Source of the DNA: JBBRWV01 sp038248985
Lineage (GTDB): Bacteria > Planctomycetota > Phycisphaerae > WQYP01
Assembly (NCBI GenBank): GCA_038248985.1
Contig: JBBRWV010000011.1
Span: 1-44,189, forward strand
Direction of reading: 5' to 3'
DNA length: 44,189 nt
Shown here piece by piece: positions 32,849-41,055 of this stretch (position 1 is its first letter; each line of letters starts with the position of its first letter). Under the pieces are notes generated by a model. It was not told the origin of the DNA. It saw only the letters and a list, made by a program, of their open reading frames with translations, and did no database searches. The translations under genes were made by a program, and so were the position numbers.

Positions 32849-33235
32849 CTAAAAAACGATCCCCCTCCCATAAAACCAACCCGCCAATACCACAACACAA
32901 CTCAAAAGAACATGTACCGCAATCATCTGCCTCCAAACCGCCGGCCGAAAAATATCCATCACCAAAAAAACAATTCCCACCAAAAAGGACACCGGCGCAA
33001 CCCCGCAAATAATCGAGGCCCCTGCCGCAAATACCACATTCTCACCACTTGGATATTTCCCCAATTCCCAGGATAAACCCACCACCACCCCAAGCACAAA
33101 AATGCTTGGCAAAATAACCGGCGCAAATCTCAACACATAACCCGCAAGAGCCCGCAAAATATCTCCTCCCTTGCTTATCACCCCCTCATTGTATCCAGCC
33201 CACCCCACCCCCAAACACCCCCTCCTTCTCTCCAT
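32849..33235 (-). CDS. Small membrane protein of unknown function
   Basis: 128 residues from ATG 33235. The frame is open to 33385, but that part is the low-complexity repeat tract and is left out. After a basic start (MERRRGCLGVGW) there are three to four hydrophobic helices: LRFAPVILPSIFVLGVVVGL, VVFAAGASIICGVAPVSFLVGIVFLVMD as one or two, and MIAVHVLLSCVVVLAGWFYG. No motif points to a function. The start is uncertain because no clear ribosome site precedes it. The protein N-terminus abuts repeat DNA, as in two Tad genes. It is convergent with the decayed region after the CPBP gene. Confidence 0.5.
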   Translation of the reverse strand: MERRRGCLGVGWAGYNEGVISKGGDILRALAGYVLRFAPVILPSIFVLGVVVGLSWELGKYPSGENVVFAAGASIICGVAPVSFLVGIVFLVMDIFRPAVWRQMIAVHVLLSCVVVLAGWFYGRGIVF

Positions 33236-33375
33236 CCCGTAACCGTCGTCGTCCCATCGTATCGTCGTCGTCAATAAAAAAACGCCACCGTCAAAGTCAT
33301 CATCTTCATAGTCCTTAATCATCGTCGCTGCTTCGTTGTTCCGTCCTTTCGTCGTGCCGTCTTCCTCGTCTCTAA
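33236..33375. repeat. Low-complexity GTCGTC-rich tract
   Basis: A run of CGTCGTCGT, ATCGTCGTC, TTCGTTGTT, TTTCGTCGTGCC and similar units with A runs between them. It resembles a diverged array of the CTTCGTG-type repeat. Together with the next copies it fills most of the space between 33236 and 33530, where I see no gene. Confidence 0.45.
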
Positions 33376-33451
33376 AAAAAACCAATCCCTTCCGCCACCC
33401 TCACCGCCCCACCATTCACATGCACCCTCCGCACCCAAAAAACCAAATCCA

Positions 33452-33527
33452 ATTTCGTGTCTTTAGTGTCTTTTGTGGATAGTTCTCCCCGTCATCTTCG
33501 TGCCTTCGTAACGTCGTGGTTAAATCT
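33452..33527 (+). repeat. CTTCGTG-type dispersed repeats, copies 4 and 5
   Basis: Two tandem copies: ATTTCGTG-TCTTTAGTG-TCTTTTGTGG at 33452-33479, and CATCTTCGTG-CCTTCGTAA-CGTCGTGG-TTAAATC at 33493-33527. The second ends in the same GTGGTT(A/C)AA as the copy at 16134. They lie in an intergenic region downstream of fliA. Confidence 0.65.
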
Positions 33528-33588
33528 TCCCCCCAAGCCAATCCAATCTTCGCGCTTTCCTGCTTCCCTCAACACCCCGCGCAAAGAA

Positions 33589-33612
33589 ACAGCCGGCATC
33601 TTCGCCGGCTGT
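33589..33612 (-). terminator. Intrinsic terminator of the fliA operon
   Basis: Nine-base perfect stem ACAGCCGGC/GCCGGCTGT with a six-base loop. Read on the minus strand it is followed by TTCTTT. It lies 52 bases past the fliA stop and ends the flagellar operon. Confidence 0.75.
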
Positions 33613-33663
33613 CTCATCAATTTCGATCACTAATAATGAATATAAGTACAGGTATCGAAAAAA

Positions 33664-34467
33664 TTACTCCGCGTCGCTCACAAACTCCCGGTCCTTGTTC
33701 GCCATCTGCGCCTTCAACCGCATGATGATCGAGGAATGCATCTGGCTCACCCGCGATTCCGACAAATCCAGCGTCGAACCAATTTCCTTCATCGTCATTT
33801 CTTCGTAGTAATACAGCACCAGGATCAGCCGCTCCGCACGCGTCAGGCCTTTCGTAATCAGGCTCTTCAAATCACGCCGCTGAATCTCATCCGTCGGGTC
33901 CGTCGTCCGCCGGTCTTCCAGCACGTCGATCTCCCGCACATCCTTGCTGCCGTCCGTCTCGAACCACTTCCGGCTCAGCGACACCTGCGTCACCGCCTTG
34001 GCGTCCTTCATCACCTTGTCATACTCCGCCGTCGGCAACCCCAACCGCTTCGACACTTCATCTTCCGTCGGCGTCCGCCCCAGCTCCATCTCCAAATGCT
34101 TCGTGATCTGGTCCAGCTTGTGCGAACGTGATCGCACCAACCGCGGCACCCAGTCCATCGAACGCAACTCATCCAGGATCGCCCCGCGAATACGCGGCGC
34201 GCAATACGTCTCGAACTTCACCCCCCGCTCCAGATCGAATGACTCTATCGCGTCCTTCAACCCAAAGATCCCCGCCTGCATCAGATCATCCAGCTCCACT
34301 TCATCCGGCAGCTTCTGGTAGATCCGCTCGGCGTTGTACTTGACCATCGGCAAGTATTCGAGCATCAACAAGTTGCGCCGCTCTTCCGAGCTTTGCTTCT
34401 TGAAGGCACGCCAGACATCATTGATGTCTTGCTGTACTTTTTCGGTGGTCGTGTGGGTCTTCGCCAT
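33664..34467 (-). CDS. fliA: Flagellar sigma factor FliA (sigma-28 type)
   Basis: 267 residues from ATG 34467, with AAGGAG six bases upstream. It directs RNA polymerase to late flagellar promoters. Region 2 reads LMLEYLPMVKYNAERIYQ, then ELDDLMQAGIFGLKDAIESF and GVKFETYCAPRIRGAILDEL with MDWVPRLVRSRSHKLDQ, the diagnostic FliA/WhiG segment. Region 3 is GRTPTEDEVSKRLGL. Region 4 is GLTRAERLILVLYYYEEMTMKEIG, then DLSESRVSQMHSSIIMRLKAQM with the helix-turn-helix. It is the last gene of the minus-strand flagellar cluster, before a strong terminator. No flgM (anti-sigma) is seen. Confidence 0.95.
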   Translation of the reverse strand: MAKTHTTTEKVQQDINDVWRAFKKQSSEERRNLLMLEYLPMVKYNAERIYQKLPDEVELDDLMQAGIFGLKDAIESFDLERGVKFETYCAPRIRGAILDELRSMDWVPRLVRSRSHKLDQITKHLEMELGRTPTEDEVSKRLGLPTAEYDKVMKDAKAVTQVSLSRKWFETDGSKDVREIDVLEDRRTTDPTDEIQRRDLKSLITKGLTRAERLILVLYYYEEMTMKEIGSTLDLSESRVSQMHSSIIMRLKAQMANKDREFVSDAE

Positions 34468-34533
34468 GGGTCGCTCCTTGACCTTGTCACCGCCGGCTTC
34501 TCCCACTGGCAGTGAACGCGTTCTTCCGTGAGA

Positions 34534-34550
34534 TGGCCAATCCTTGGCCA
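34534..34550. repeat. Inverted repeat in the fliA leader
   Basis: TGGCCAA, three bases, TTGGCCA: a perfect seven-base stem, 67 bases before the fliA start codon. It could be an operator or a leader hairpin. Confidence 0.45.
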
Positions 34551-34648
34551 CGCGCTATTAAACGTCTTGTTACCATATTCTGCTACAAGCAGACTGGTTT
34601 GGAAAGTCCCTTTTTCAATTTTTTTGTTTTTCTTTTAGGGTATGCATC

Positions 34649-34981
34649 CTACACCTTCACCGGGGGCGCAATTTCTGCCATAAGCGCCTCGCTCGTTTGG
34701 GCCTTTTCTTCTTCCGCTTGCTTCGCCAACGCTTCGTTACGCTTCAATTCTTCCGCCGTATCCGCTTCCGCAACTTTCTTCGCAATCGCCGCCCCGTGCT
34801 CCCGCGCCACCTGCTCGCAAATCAATCCCACCCCGTACCCCACCACATAACATACCCCCGCGCACATCATCGCCTTCCACAAAATCGTCTCGAACGTGTT
34901 GTCCGCCGTCAACCCCGCCAGCGTCGCCAACACAAACCCTACGATCCCAAAGGCGCCTGCAATAAACGGACTCAACTTCAT
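34649..34981 (-). CDS. Small two-helix membrane protein in the flagellar operon
   Basis: 110 residues from ATG 34981; AAGGTGA stands about four bases upstream. Two membrane helices (FIAGAFGIVGFVLATLAGL near 6-24 and AMMCAGVCYVVGYGVGLI near 37-54) form a hairpin, followed by an Ala/Glu/Lys-rich, probably coiled-coil cytoplasmic tail (AKKVAEADTAEELKRNEALAKQAEEEK) and a Pro-Val end. No family name is recognised. It sits between flhG (96 bases upstream) and fliA (181 bases downstream), all in one direction. A role in flagellar placement or export-gate regulation is a guess from position only. An AT-rich stretch with a T-rich run follows it. Confidence 0.65.
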   Translation of the reverse strand: MKLSPFIAGAFGIVGFVLATLAGLTADNTFETILWKAMMCAGVCYVVGYGVGLICEQVAREHGAAIAKKVAEADTAEELKRNEALAKQAEEEKAQTSEALMAEIAPPVKV

Positions 34982-35077
34982 GACTCACCTTCACACGTCT
35001 TCCCAGTTCTCGGCCAAAAAACGGCGACCGATAACCAGAATCTTCTTCGCCCCTCCCCCATACCTTGCCCCCGCCCC

Positions 35078-35932
35078 TCACTTCCACCAGGAAGCCAGCC
35101 GACCAAAAAAGGTCTGCCGCGTCGGCGGCACTGCATCCACATGATGATCGATCCGATTCGCCCACGCCTGCACACACTGCGCGGCCGCACAACTCGGATA
35201 CTGCTGCACAAATGGCGCACGCTTCCGCACCGCCTGCTGCACCGCCACATCCGACACCACATACCCCGCGAACGTCACATCTGTCTTCAAAAACTGCCGC
35301 GCCACCGACGCAATCCGCTCGTGTACCTGCCGCGCCTCCTCCCGGTTCCGCGTCATGTTCACCATGATCGAAATCTTCCCCGCCGTCCCGCACCGCACCA
35401 GCACCTTCATCACCGCGTACGCGTCCGTGATCGCCGTCGGCTCCGGCGTCGTCACGATCACCACATGATCCGCCGAACTCGTAAAGCTCAACACATTCCG
35501 CCCAATCCCCGCGCCCGTATCAATGATCAGCACATCCGCCGATTCCGACAGCGACTCCAGATCGTTCACCATCCGCCGCCGGTCTTCCTCCGCCAGATCC
35601 GCCATCTTCGCCAGACCCGACGCCCCCGGTATCAGCGAAAATCCTGCCGGCACTGGCGTGATCACCTCCGCCAGCGTCCGCTGATTCGCCACCACATGCG
35701 CCAAGTTAAACCGCGGCTGCACGTTGCACAAAATATCCGCGTTCGCCAACCCCAAATCCGCGTCCATCAACACCACGCGCCGCCCCATCCTCGCCAGCGT
35801 CGCCGACAAATTCACCGACAAATTCGTCTTCCCCACCCCGCCCTTCCCCGACGTAATCGCAATCGTCTGCGCACGCTTCCCCGAACGCCTGGCCATATCT
35901 CGAAGACTGGTTGCCTGATCCAGCACGGTCAT
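35078..35932 (-). CDS. flhG: FlhG (FleN/YlxH), MinD-like ATPase
   Basis: 284 residues from ATG 35932, with AAGGA eight bases upstream. It controls flagellar number and place by acting on FlhF. The N-terminus contains DQATSLR, the DQAxxLR helix that in other FlhG proteins stimulates FlhF GTPase. The deviant Walker A is TSGKGGVGKTNLSVNLS near 28-44; then MDADLGLANAD near 56, the IIDTGAGIGRNVLSF switch II near 135, and MVNMTRNREEARQVHERI. The C-terminal end (WANRIDHHVDAVPPTRQTFFGRLASWWK) is amphipathic and could bind membrane. It follows flhF after 56 bases in the same operon. Confidence 0.93.
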   Translation of the reverse strand: MTVLDQATSLRDMARRSGKRAQTIAITSGKGGVGKTNLSVNLSATLARMGRRVVLMDADLGLANADILCNVQPRFNLAHVVANQRTLAEVITPVPAGFSLIPGASGLAKMADLAEEDRRRMVNDLESLSESADVLIIDTGAGIGRNVLSFTSSADHVVIVTTPEPTAITDAYAVMKVLVRCGTAGKISIMVNMTRNREEARQVHERIASVARQFLKTDVTFAGYVVSDVAVQQAVRKRAPFVQQYPSCAAAQCVQAWANRIDHHVDAVPPTRQTFFGRLASWWK

Positions 35933-35988
35933 ATCGATAATCCTTTATCCCATCACCATCACGCCTCGCGACGCAACAATGTCTTTGA

Positions 35989-37350
35989 CTACAACTTCTC
36001 GCCCATGATCAATTTCGCCAGCCGACGCGGCTGCCCAACTTCAATGTTGTCCGGCACATCCTGCCCCGTCGTAATGTACGACAAAGCCTTGCTCGCCTTC
36101 CGCGCCACATTCAATAAAACGCCGAAGGATACCGCCTCATCCAGCTTTGTAAAGATAATTTGATCCACCCGCACCCCGCTGAACTTCTCCACCGCCGCCT
36201 CCATCCCCTCCTGCGTCGTCGTGCTCGACAACACCAAATGCACCTCCGTCGGCTTCGCCGCCTCGATAAACTGCGCCAACTCGTTCAGCTTCAACTGATC
36301 CGCATGGCTCCGCCCCGCCGTATCAATCAATATCGTGTCACAGTCCGACATCTCCCGCATCGCCATCACCAACTCACCCGGCGACATCACCACCTTCAGC
36401 GGCACACCAATTATGTTCGCGTACGTCCGCAACTGATCCACCGCCGCGATCCGGTACGTATCAATCGTAATCAACCCCACCCGCTGCTTCTGCCGCAGCT
36501 TGAACGCCGCCGCCAGCTTCGCGATCGTCGTCGTCTTTCCCACCCCCGTCGGCCCAATCAAACAAATGCTCCGGCATCCCACCCCCGTGCTCGGCCGCGC
36601 CACCGCCCCCGCCGTCGTTACCGGCACCAGCATCTCAATCTTCGCCAGCAGCTTCTCCCGCACCAGCGTCGCATTCCCCATCTGCTCCTTCGACAACTCC
36701 GCCTTCACATCATCCACCACCCGCAACGCCAGCTCATCCGCCACCTGCTGCTCGATCAACTGCGCGTACAACTTCCGCAACTGCTCCGGCAAATCCGCCC
36801 GCTCCCCCGCCACATGCGCCGTCCGCTGCAACAAACTCTCCACCATCACCCGCAAACTCGACAACTCATTCCGCAATTCAAACGCCGGCTCCTTCAACAG
36901 CGTCGCCGCCAACTCCCGCGTCGTCGGCTCCCGCACCCCCGCTTCCCGCGCCCCCGCCTCCTTCGCTGCAACGCCCCCCGCGCTCGGCCGATTCCCCGCA
37001 TATGCATTCCGCAAAACATTCCCCCGCTCCGTCGGCCTCTCCGCCACCGCCGTCCCACCACCACCATACACCCCGCTCTCCGCATTCGCCCGCCGCCCCG
37101 CACCAGAACCCCCGCCACTACCACCACTCCCATTCGCACTCGCCCCCGCGCTCCGCTTCTTCATCCCCTGCCCGCTCCCCTCCCGCTGATTCGTCGCCGT
37201 GATCTCCACCACCGTTCGCGCACCAATCCCCATGATCCCCCCCCGCTTCACGCTCCGCGTATGCAATATCACCGCATGACTCCCCATCTCCTGCTTCACC
37301 TGCGCAATCGCCTCGGCTATCGAACCACCCTGAAAAGTCTTTACATTCAT
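35989..37350 (-). CDS. flhF: FlhF, SRP-type GTPase for flagellar placement
   Basis: 453 residues. An N-terminal basic B domain (MNVKTFQGGSIAEAIAQVKQ, then AVILHTRSVKRGG) leads into a long Gly/Ala/Arg-rich linker near 60-140 that is likely disordered. The NG domain follows: helices with LRKLYAQLIEQQVADELALRVV, then G1 LIGPTGVGKTTTIAKLAA near 272, ITIDTYRIAAVDQLRTYA near 302, LIDTAGRSHADQ near 352, and TKLDEAVSFG near 415. FlhF recruits the first flagellar components to the cell pole and is activated by FlhG. The start overlaps the flhA stop by four bases (ATGA type), so it is translationally coupled to flhA. Confidence 0.95.
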   Translation of the reverse strand: MNVKTFQGGSIAEAIAQVKQEMGSHAVILHTRSVKRGGIMGIGARTVVEITATNQREGSGQGMKKRSAGASANGSGGSGGGSGAGRRANAESGVYGGGGTAVAERPTERGNVLRNAYAGNRPSAGGVAAKEAGAREAGVREPTTRELAATLLKEPAFELRNELSSLRVMVESLLQRTAHVAGERADLPEQLRKLYAQLIEQQVADELALRVVDDVKAELSKEQMGNATLVREKLLAKIEMLVPVTTAGAVARPSTGVGCRSICLIGPTGVGKTTTIAKLAAAFKLRQKQRVGLITIDTYRIAAVDQLRTYANIIGVPLKVVMSPGELVMAMREMSDCDTILIDTAGRSHADQLKLNELAQFIEAAKPTEVHLVLSSTTTQEGMEAAVEKFSGVRVDQIIFTKLDEAVSFGVLLNVARKASKALSYITTGQDVPDNIEVGQPRRLAKLIMGEKL

Positions 37351-39515
37351 CCGCTAACTCCAACGATTCCTACTGATTCCACGTGGATACCCTTGACGAT
37401 TTCGTTATACGACAACACCGCCACCGACGGCAGACTCGACTCGATCAGCTTCCGCACATGCGCCCTCACCTGCGGCGAACACAACACCACCCCGCTATGC
37501 CCCTGCTGCATCAAGCGATTCACATTCGTCGCCACCGTCTCCGCCGCCTGCCGCGCCAACTGTGGCGGCAATGTCAAAAAGCTCCCCCGCTCGTTCCGCT
37601 CCACATAACTGTTGATCGTGTCTTCCAACTGCGGATCCATCGTCACGCAATGAATCGTGTTCGTCTCATCTCGATACTGGTTGCAGATCGTCCGCGCCAA
37701 ACCATGCCGCACCGCCTCCGTCAGCATGTCCAAATCTTTCGTCTTCCCCGCCCATTCCCCCAGCGTCTCCAGCACCGTCTCCAAATCCCGTATCGGCACC
37801 CGCTCCCGCAAAAGATTCTGCAGCACCTTCTGCAATTCCCCCGGCTTGATCTGCGACGGTATCACCTCCTCCACCAACGCCGGAGATTTCTCCTTCAACT
37901 GCTTGATCAACGCCGAAACTTCCTCCCGCGTCACCAGCTCCGCCGCATGTCCCTTCACCACCTCCGTTATGTGCGTCGCCAACACCCCCGACGCCTCCAC
38001 CACCGTGTAATTCATCATCTCCGCCTGCGATCGCTGGCTCTCCTGAATCCACCACGCCGGCAACCCAAACGCCGGCTCCTTCGTCTCCACCCCGTTCAAA
38101 CGACCCGACGCCGTCCCCGAATCCATCGCCAAAAATTGCCCCGGATACACGCTCCCGCTCGCCAATGGATTCCCCCGCAGCTTGATCACATAATCGTTCG
38201 CCCCCACCTGCATGTTGTCCCGTATCCGTATCGGCGGCACCACCACCCCAAACTCAATCGCAATCTGCCGCCTTATCAAACTAATCCGCTCCAGCAAGTC
38301 CCCACCCTTCGTCGTATCCACCAATTGCACCAATTGATACCCCACCTCCAGCTCCATCGGATCCACCGCCAGCAAACTCTCAATCTTCTCCGGTTTCTTC
38401 TGCGCCATGCTCGCCGCCGCACGCTCCTGCTTCGCGATCACATCCGCGTCCGCCTTCTCCCGCTTCGTCATCACCCACCCGATTCCCCCCATGCACAACG
38501 CCATCACCCACAACGGAATCATCGGCAATCCCGTGAAACTCAGCATGATCAAAAATCCCGCCACCACAAACAACGCCACCGTACGGCTCGTCAACTGCTG
38601 GATAAACTCTTCACCCAAATTGTCCTTGCTGCTGTTCCGCGTCACCAGCAAGCCCGCCGCCAGCGAAATAATCAACGCCGGCACCTGCGACACCAAACCG
38701 TCCCCAATCGTCAGCCGCGTAAACGTCGACATGCACCCGATCAGGTCCCACCCATATTGCCACTTCCCAATCGCAATCCCGCCCAAAATGTTGATGAACA
38801 CAATTATGATCCCCGCCACCGCATCCCCCCGCACAAACTTCGATGCTCCGTCCATCGCCCCGTAAAATTCCGCCTCACGCGAAATGTCCTGCCGCCGCCG
38901 ACGCGCCTCATCCTCTTTGATCAGCCCCGCGTTCAAATCCGCGTCGATCGCCATCTGCTTGCCCGGCATCGCATCCAACGTAAACCGCGCCGCCACTTCC
39001 GCGATACGCGTGGCACCCTTGGTGATCACCACAAACTGAATCACAATCAATATGATAAAAATGATGATCCCCACGATCATCGACTGCTGCGCCCCCGCCC
39101 CGCCGCCCGTCACAAATTTGCTGAACGCATAAATCACATGCCCCGCTGCCTGCTGCGCCTCTTCAGGATTTGTCGCCCGGTCACCTGCCGTCAAAATCAA
39201 CCGCGTCGATGCCACATTCAGCACCAGCCGAAACAACGTCGTCGCCAGCAACAACGAGGGAAACAGCGACAACTCCAGCGGTGACTTCACAAACATCACG
39301 CTGACCAGCACGATCGCCGCTATCGCCAGGTTCATCACCAGCATCAGATCCAGGGTCCACGGTGGCAGCGGCACCAGCAAAACCATGATCATCAGGATGA
39401 ATGCCGCCGGTATCAGCAGCCCACGGTGCTTATGCGCCATCACCGTGTACCGATTGCTCATCAGTGAAATTCCCCCCGACCCTATTCCTGCTGTTCTTGC
39501 GACGGCACCTGCCAT
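37347..39515 (-). CDS. flhA: Flagellar export gate protein FlhA
   Basis: 722 residues from ATG 39515, which has GGAG six bases upstream. A start at 39461 (MSNRYTV, 704 residues) is close to the usual FlhA length and has a weaker GGGGGA. FlhA forms the nonameric ring that powers and gates export. The N-terminal part has about eight helices, starting LLIPAAFILMIMVLLVPL. Conserved FHIPEP-family landmarks are FPSLLLATTLFRLVLNVAST, IVIIQFVVITKGATRIAEV and FTLDAMPGKQMAIDADLNAG, then DGASKFVRGDAVAGI. The C-terminal cytoplasmic domain from about 350 includes RIRDNMQVGANDYVI and VVLCSPQVRAHVRKL. It is preceded by a 343-base gap with a candidate sigma-28 promoter and hairpins. Confidence 0.96.
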   Translation of the reverse strand: MAGAVARTAGIGSGGISLMSNRYTVMAHKHRGLLIPAAFILMIMVLLVPLPPWTLDLMLVMNLAIAAIVLVSVMFVKSPLELSLFPSLLLATTLFRLVLNVASTRLILTAGDRATNPEEAQQAAGHVIYAFSKFVTGGGAGAQQSMIVGIIIFIILIVIQFVVITKGATRIAEVAARFTLDAMPGKQMAIDADLNAGLIKEDEARRRRQDISREAEFYGAMDGASKFVRGDAVAGIIIVFINILGGIAIGKWQYGWDLIGCMSTFTRLTIGDGLVSQVPALIISLAAGLLVTRNSSKDNLGEEFIQQLTSRTVALFVVAGFLIMLSFTGLPMIPLWVMALCMGGIGWVMTKREKADADVIAKQERAAASMAQKKPEKIESLLAVDPMELEVGYQLVQLVDTTKGGDLLERISLIRRQIAIEFGVVVPPIRIRDNMQVGANDYVIKLRGNPLASGSVYPGQFLAMDSGTASGRLNGVETKEPAFGLPAWWIQESQRSQAEMMNYTVVEASGVLATHITEVVKGHAAELVTREEVSALIKQLKEKSPALVEEVIPSQIKPGELQKVLQNLLRERVPIRDLETVLETLGEWAGKTKDLDMLTEAVRHGLARTICNQYRDETNTIHCVTMDPQLEDTINSYVERNERGSFLTLPPQLARQAAETVATNVNRLMQQGHSGVVLCSPQVRAHVRKLIESSLPSVAVLSYNEIVKGIHVESVGIVGVSG

Positions 39516-39664
39516 TGACGACTCCATTCGTCTGCAAAGCTTATGAATCAGCTCTGCCAGATATGCGGCCTGAAGCATCCTGCTTCAGTAATGCGCAGGT
39601 TTTCACTACGCAATCCCTCAGGGATACTGAGAGTTTACCGTGACTATTCACTCCTGCAACCTAT

Positions 39665-39691
39665 TTCTCGACACTACTCGCAAGATTTTTA
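39665..39691 (-). promoter_or_regulatory. Candidate FliA (sigma-28) promoter of flhA
   Basis: On the minus strand TAAA, 15 bases, GTCGAGAA. The sigma-28 consensus is TAAA-N15-GCCGATAA, so the -35 is complete, spacing is exact and six of eight -10 bases match. It lies 150 bases before the flhA start. fliA is four genes downstream of flhA, so this would make a positive loop. Confidence 0.45.
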
Positions 39692-39820
39692 AAGTTTTTC
39701 TTTCTAATACCCACTCCCCAAACTTCACCCATCTCGCCCGAAACCCACAGCTTGTACCCCCCTACCTAGGTTCCACTATCCATTGTTTTCCCCGACCGCG
39801 CGAACACCATCCCCCAATAT

Positions 39821-39850
39821 TTGAAACTTGAACCGCGAACCTTGAAACTT
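39821..39850. repeat. TTGAA-type short repeat, copy 2
   Basis: TTGAAACTTGAACC then GCGAACCTTGAAACTT. The last 14 bases match 4975-4988 exactly. It lies between the flhB stop and the flhA leader. Confidence 0.45.
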
Positions 39851-39858
39851 TCCTCAGA

Positions 39859-40941
39859 CTACCCCGCCGCCCGCAACTTCCTCATCCCCTTCCCCGCCAA
39901 CTCGTACACATACGCCAAAATCTCCGCAATCGACTGGTAATACTCCGCCGGTACCTCCTGCCCGATCTCCACGCTCTTGTACAACGCCTGCGCCAGCGGC
40001 TTCCGCTCCATGATCGGCACCCCGTTCTGTATCGCAATCTGCCGGATCCGCGCCGCCAAAAATCCCGACCCCTTCGCCACCACCCGCGGTGCCGTCATCG
40101 TATCAGGATCGTACTTGATCGCGATCGCCAGCTCCGTCGGGTTCGTCACTACCACATCCGCATGTGGCACATCCCGCTGGATGCGCTGCATCAACATCTT
40201 CCGCGCCAACTGCCGCCGCCGCGCCTTGATCTCCATGTCCCCCTCCATCATCTTCGACTCATCCTTGATCTCTTGCTTGCTCATCCGAATGTCTTTCTCA
40301 AACTTCCACTTGTGATACATCCAGTCACAAAACGCCAGGATAAACAGCGCCAGCGCCATCTTCATCGTCACGTCATAAATAATCCCCGAGGCAATCGAAA
40401 AATTCGCCGGAAACGCCACCCCGCTCAACGCCACGATCTCCGCCAGATGCCCCTGAAACTCCATGTACCCGATCACCCCCACCGTCACCATCTTTGTAAC
40501 GTTCATCCCCAACTGAAACCAGTTCTGCCCCCCAAATAATCGCCCAAATCCCTTTAATGGATTCAATTTTGCCAAGTTCGGCGTCAGCGGCTTGGCCGTC
40601 AAATGCAGCCCCACCTGCATCACGCTCACCAAAAACGCCGCGCCCGCGATCGTCAGCAGTATCGGCCCCAAACACCTCAGCAGGTGATACACCGATATCC
40701 GCAGCGAATTGTCCATCAACTCCGTCGCGGTCCCCCAGTACATGTTCCCCAGCAGCGACCGCAACAAATCCGACAACGATTGCGAAATCCGCGGCCCCAT
40801 GTACCCCAGCATGTAAATCCCCGTGAGCAACAACACCGACGACGTCAAATCTTGCGACTTCGCCGTGTTCCCTGCCTCCCGCGCCTCCTGCCGACGCTTC
40901 GGTGTCGCCGGCTCTGTCTTGTCTGAAAAATTCTCAGCCAT
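39859..40941 (-). CDS. flhB: Flagellar export switch protein FlhB
   Basis: 360 residues. FlhB controls the switch of export from rod/hook to filament substrates. The N-terminus DKTEPATPKRRQEAREAGNT is diagnostic, followed by four helices (SSVLLLTGIYMLGYMGPRIS, GPILLTIAGAAFLVSVMQ and others). The linker MSKQEIKDESKMMEGDMEIK leads to the cytoplasmic domain with the self-cleavage site VVTNPTELAIAIKYDPD near 270. Standard members have NPTH; here it is NPTE. The catalytic Asn and Pro are kept, so cleavage may still occur. The C-terminus (PLAQALYKSVEIGQEVPAEYY) is normal. It follows fliR by 114 bases. Confidence 0.95.
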   Translation of the reverse strand: MAENFSDKTEPATPKRRQEAREAGNTAKSQDLTSSVLLLTGIYMLGYMGPRISQSLSDLLRSLLGNMYWGTATELMDNSLRISVYHLLRCLGPILLTIAGAAFLVSVMQVGLHLTAKPLTPNLAKLNPLKGFGRLFGGQNWFQLGMNVTKMVTVGVIGYMEFQGHLAEIVALSGVAFPANFSIASGIIYDVTMKMALALFILAFCDWMYHKWKFEKDIRMSKQEIKDESKMMEGDMEIKARRRQLARKMLMQRIQRDVPHADVVVTNPTELAIAIKYDPDTMTAPRVVAKGSGFLAARIRQIAIQNGVPIMERKPLAQALYKSVEIGQEVPAEYYQSIAEILAYVYELAGKGMRKLRAAG

Positions 40942-41055
40942 ATCTGTCTTCTATCCAAATTTCCCCCAAAGTCACAAGACTTCATCCATCAACTAAAATA
41001 CCTAACATCATACGAATAAACTGCAAACGACGCTCCTCTGCGCTCCGCCTCAACA

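Larger units (their letters stand above)
39516..39858. other. Leader region between flhB and flhA
   Basis: 343 bases without a gene. On the minus strand it holds a candidate sigma-28 promoter (39665-39691), a hairpin CTCAG-GGATA-CTGAG (39617-39631), an eight-base-stem hairpin CTGAAGCA-TCC-TGCTTCAG (39570-39588), and a TTGAA-type repeat near the flhB end. It makes a likely break in the flagellar operon where flhA onward can be transcribed separately. Confidence 0.5.

Noticed and set aside
33236..33385. N-terminal extension of the small membrane protein
   Set aside because: Acidic low-complexity peptide coded by the GTCGTC tract; the helices begin after ATG 33235.
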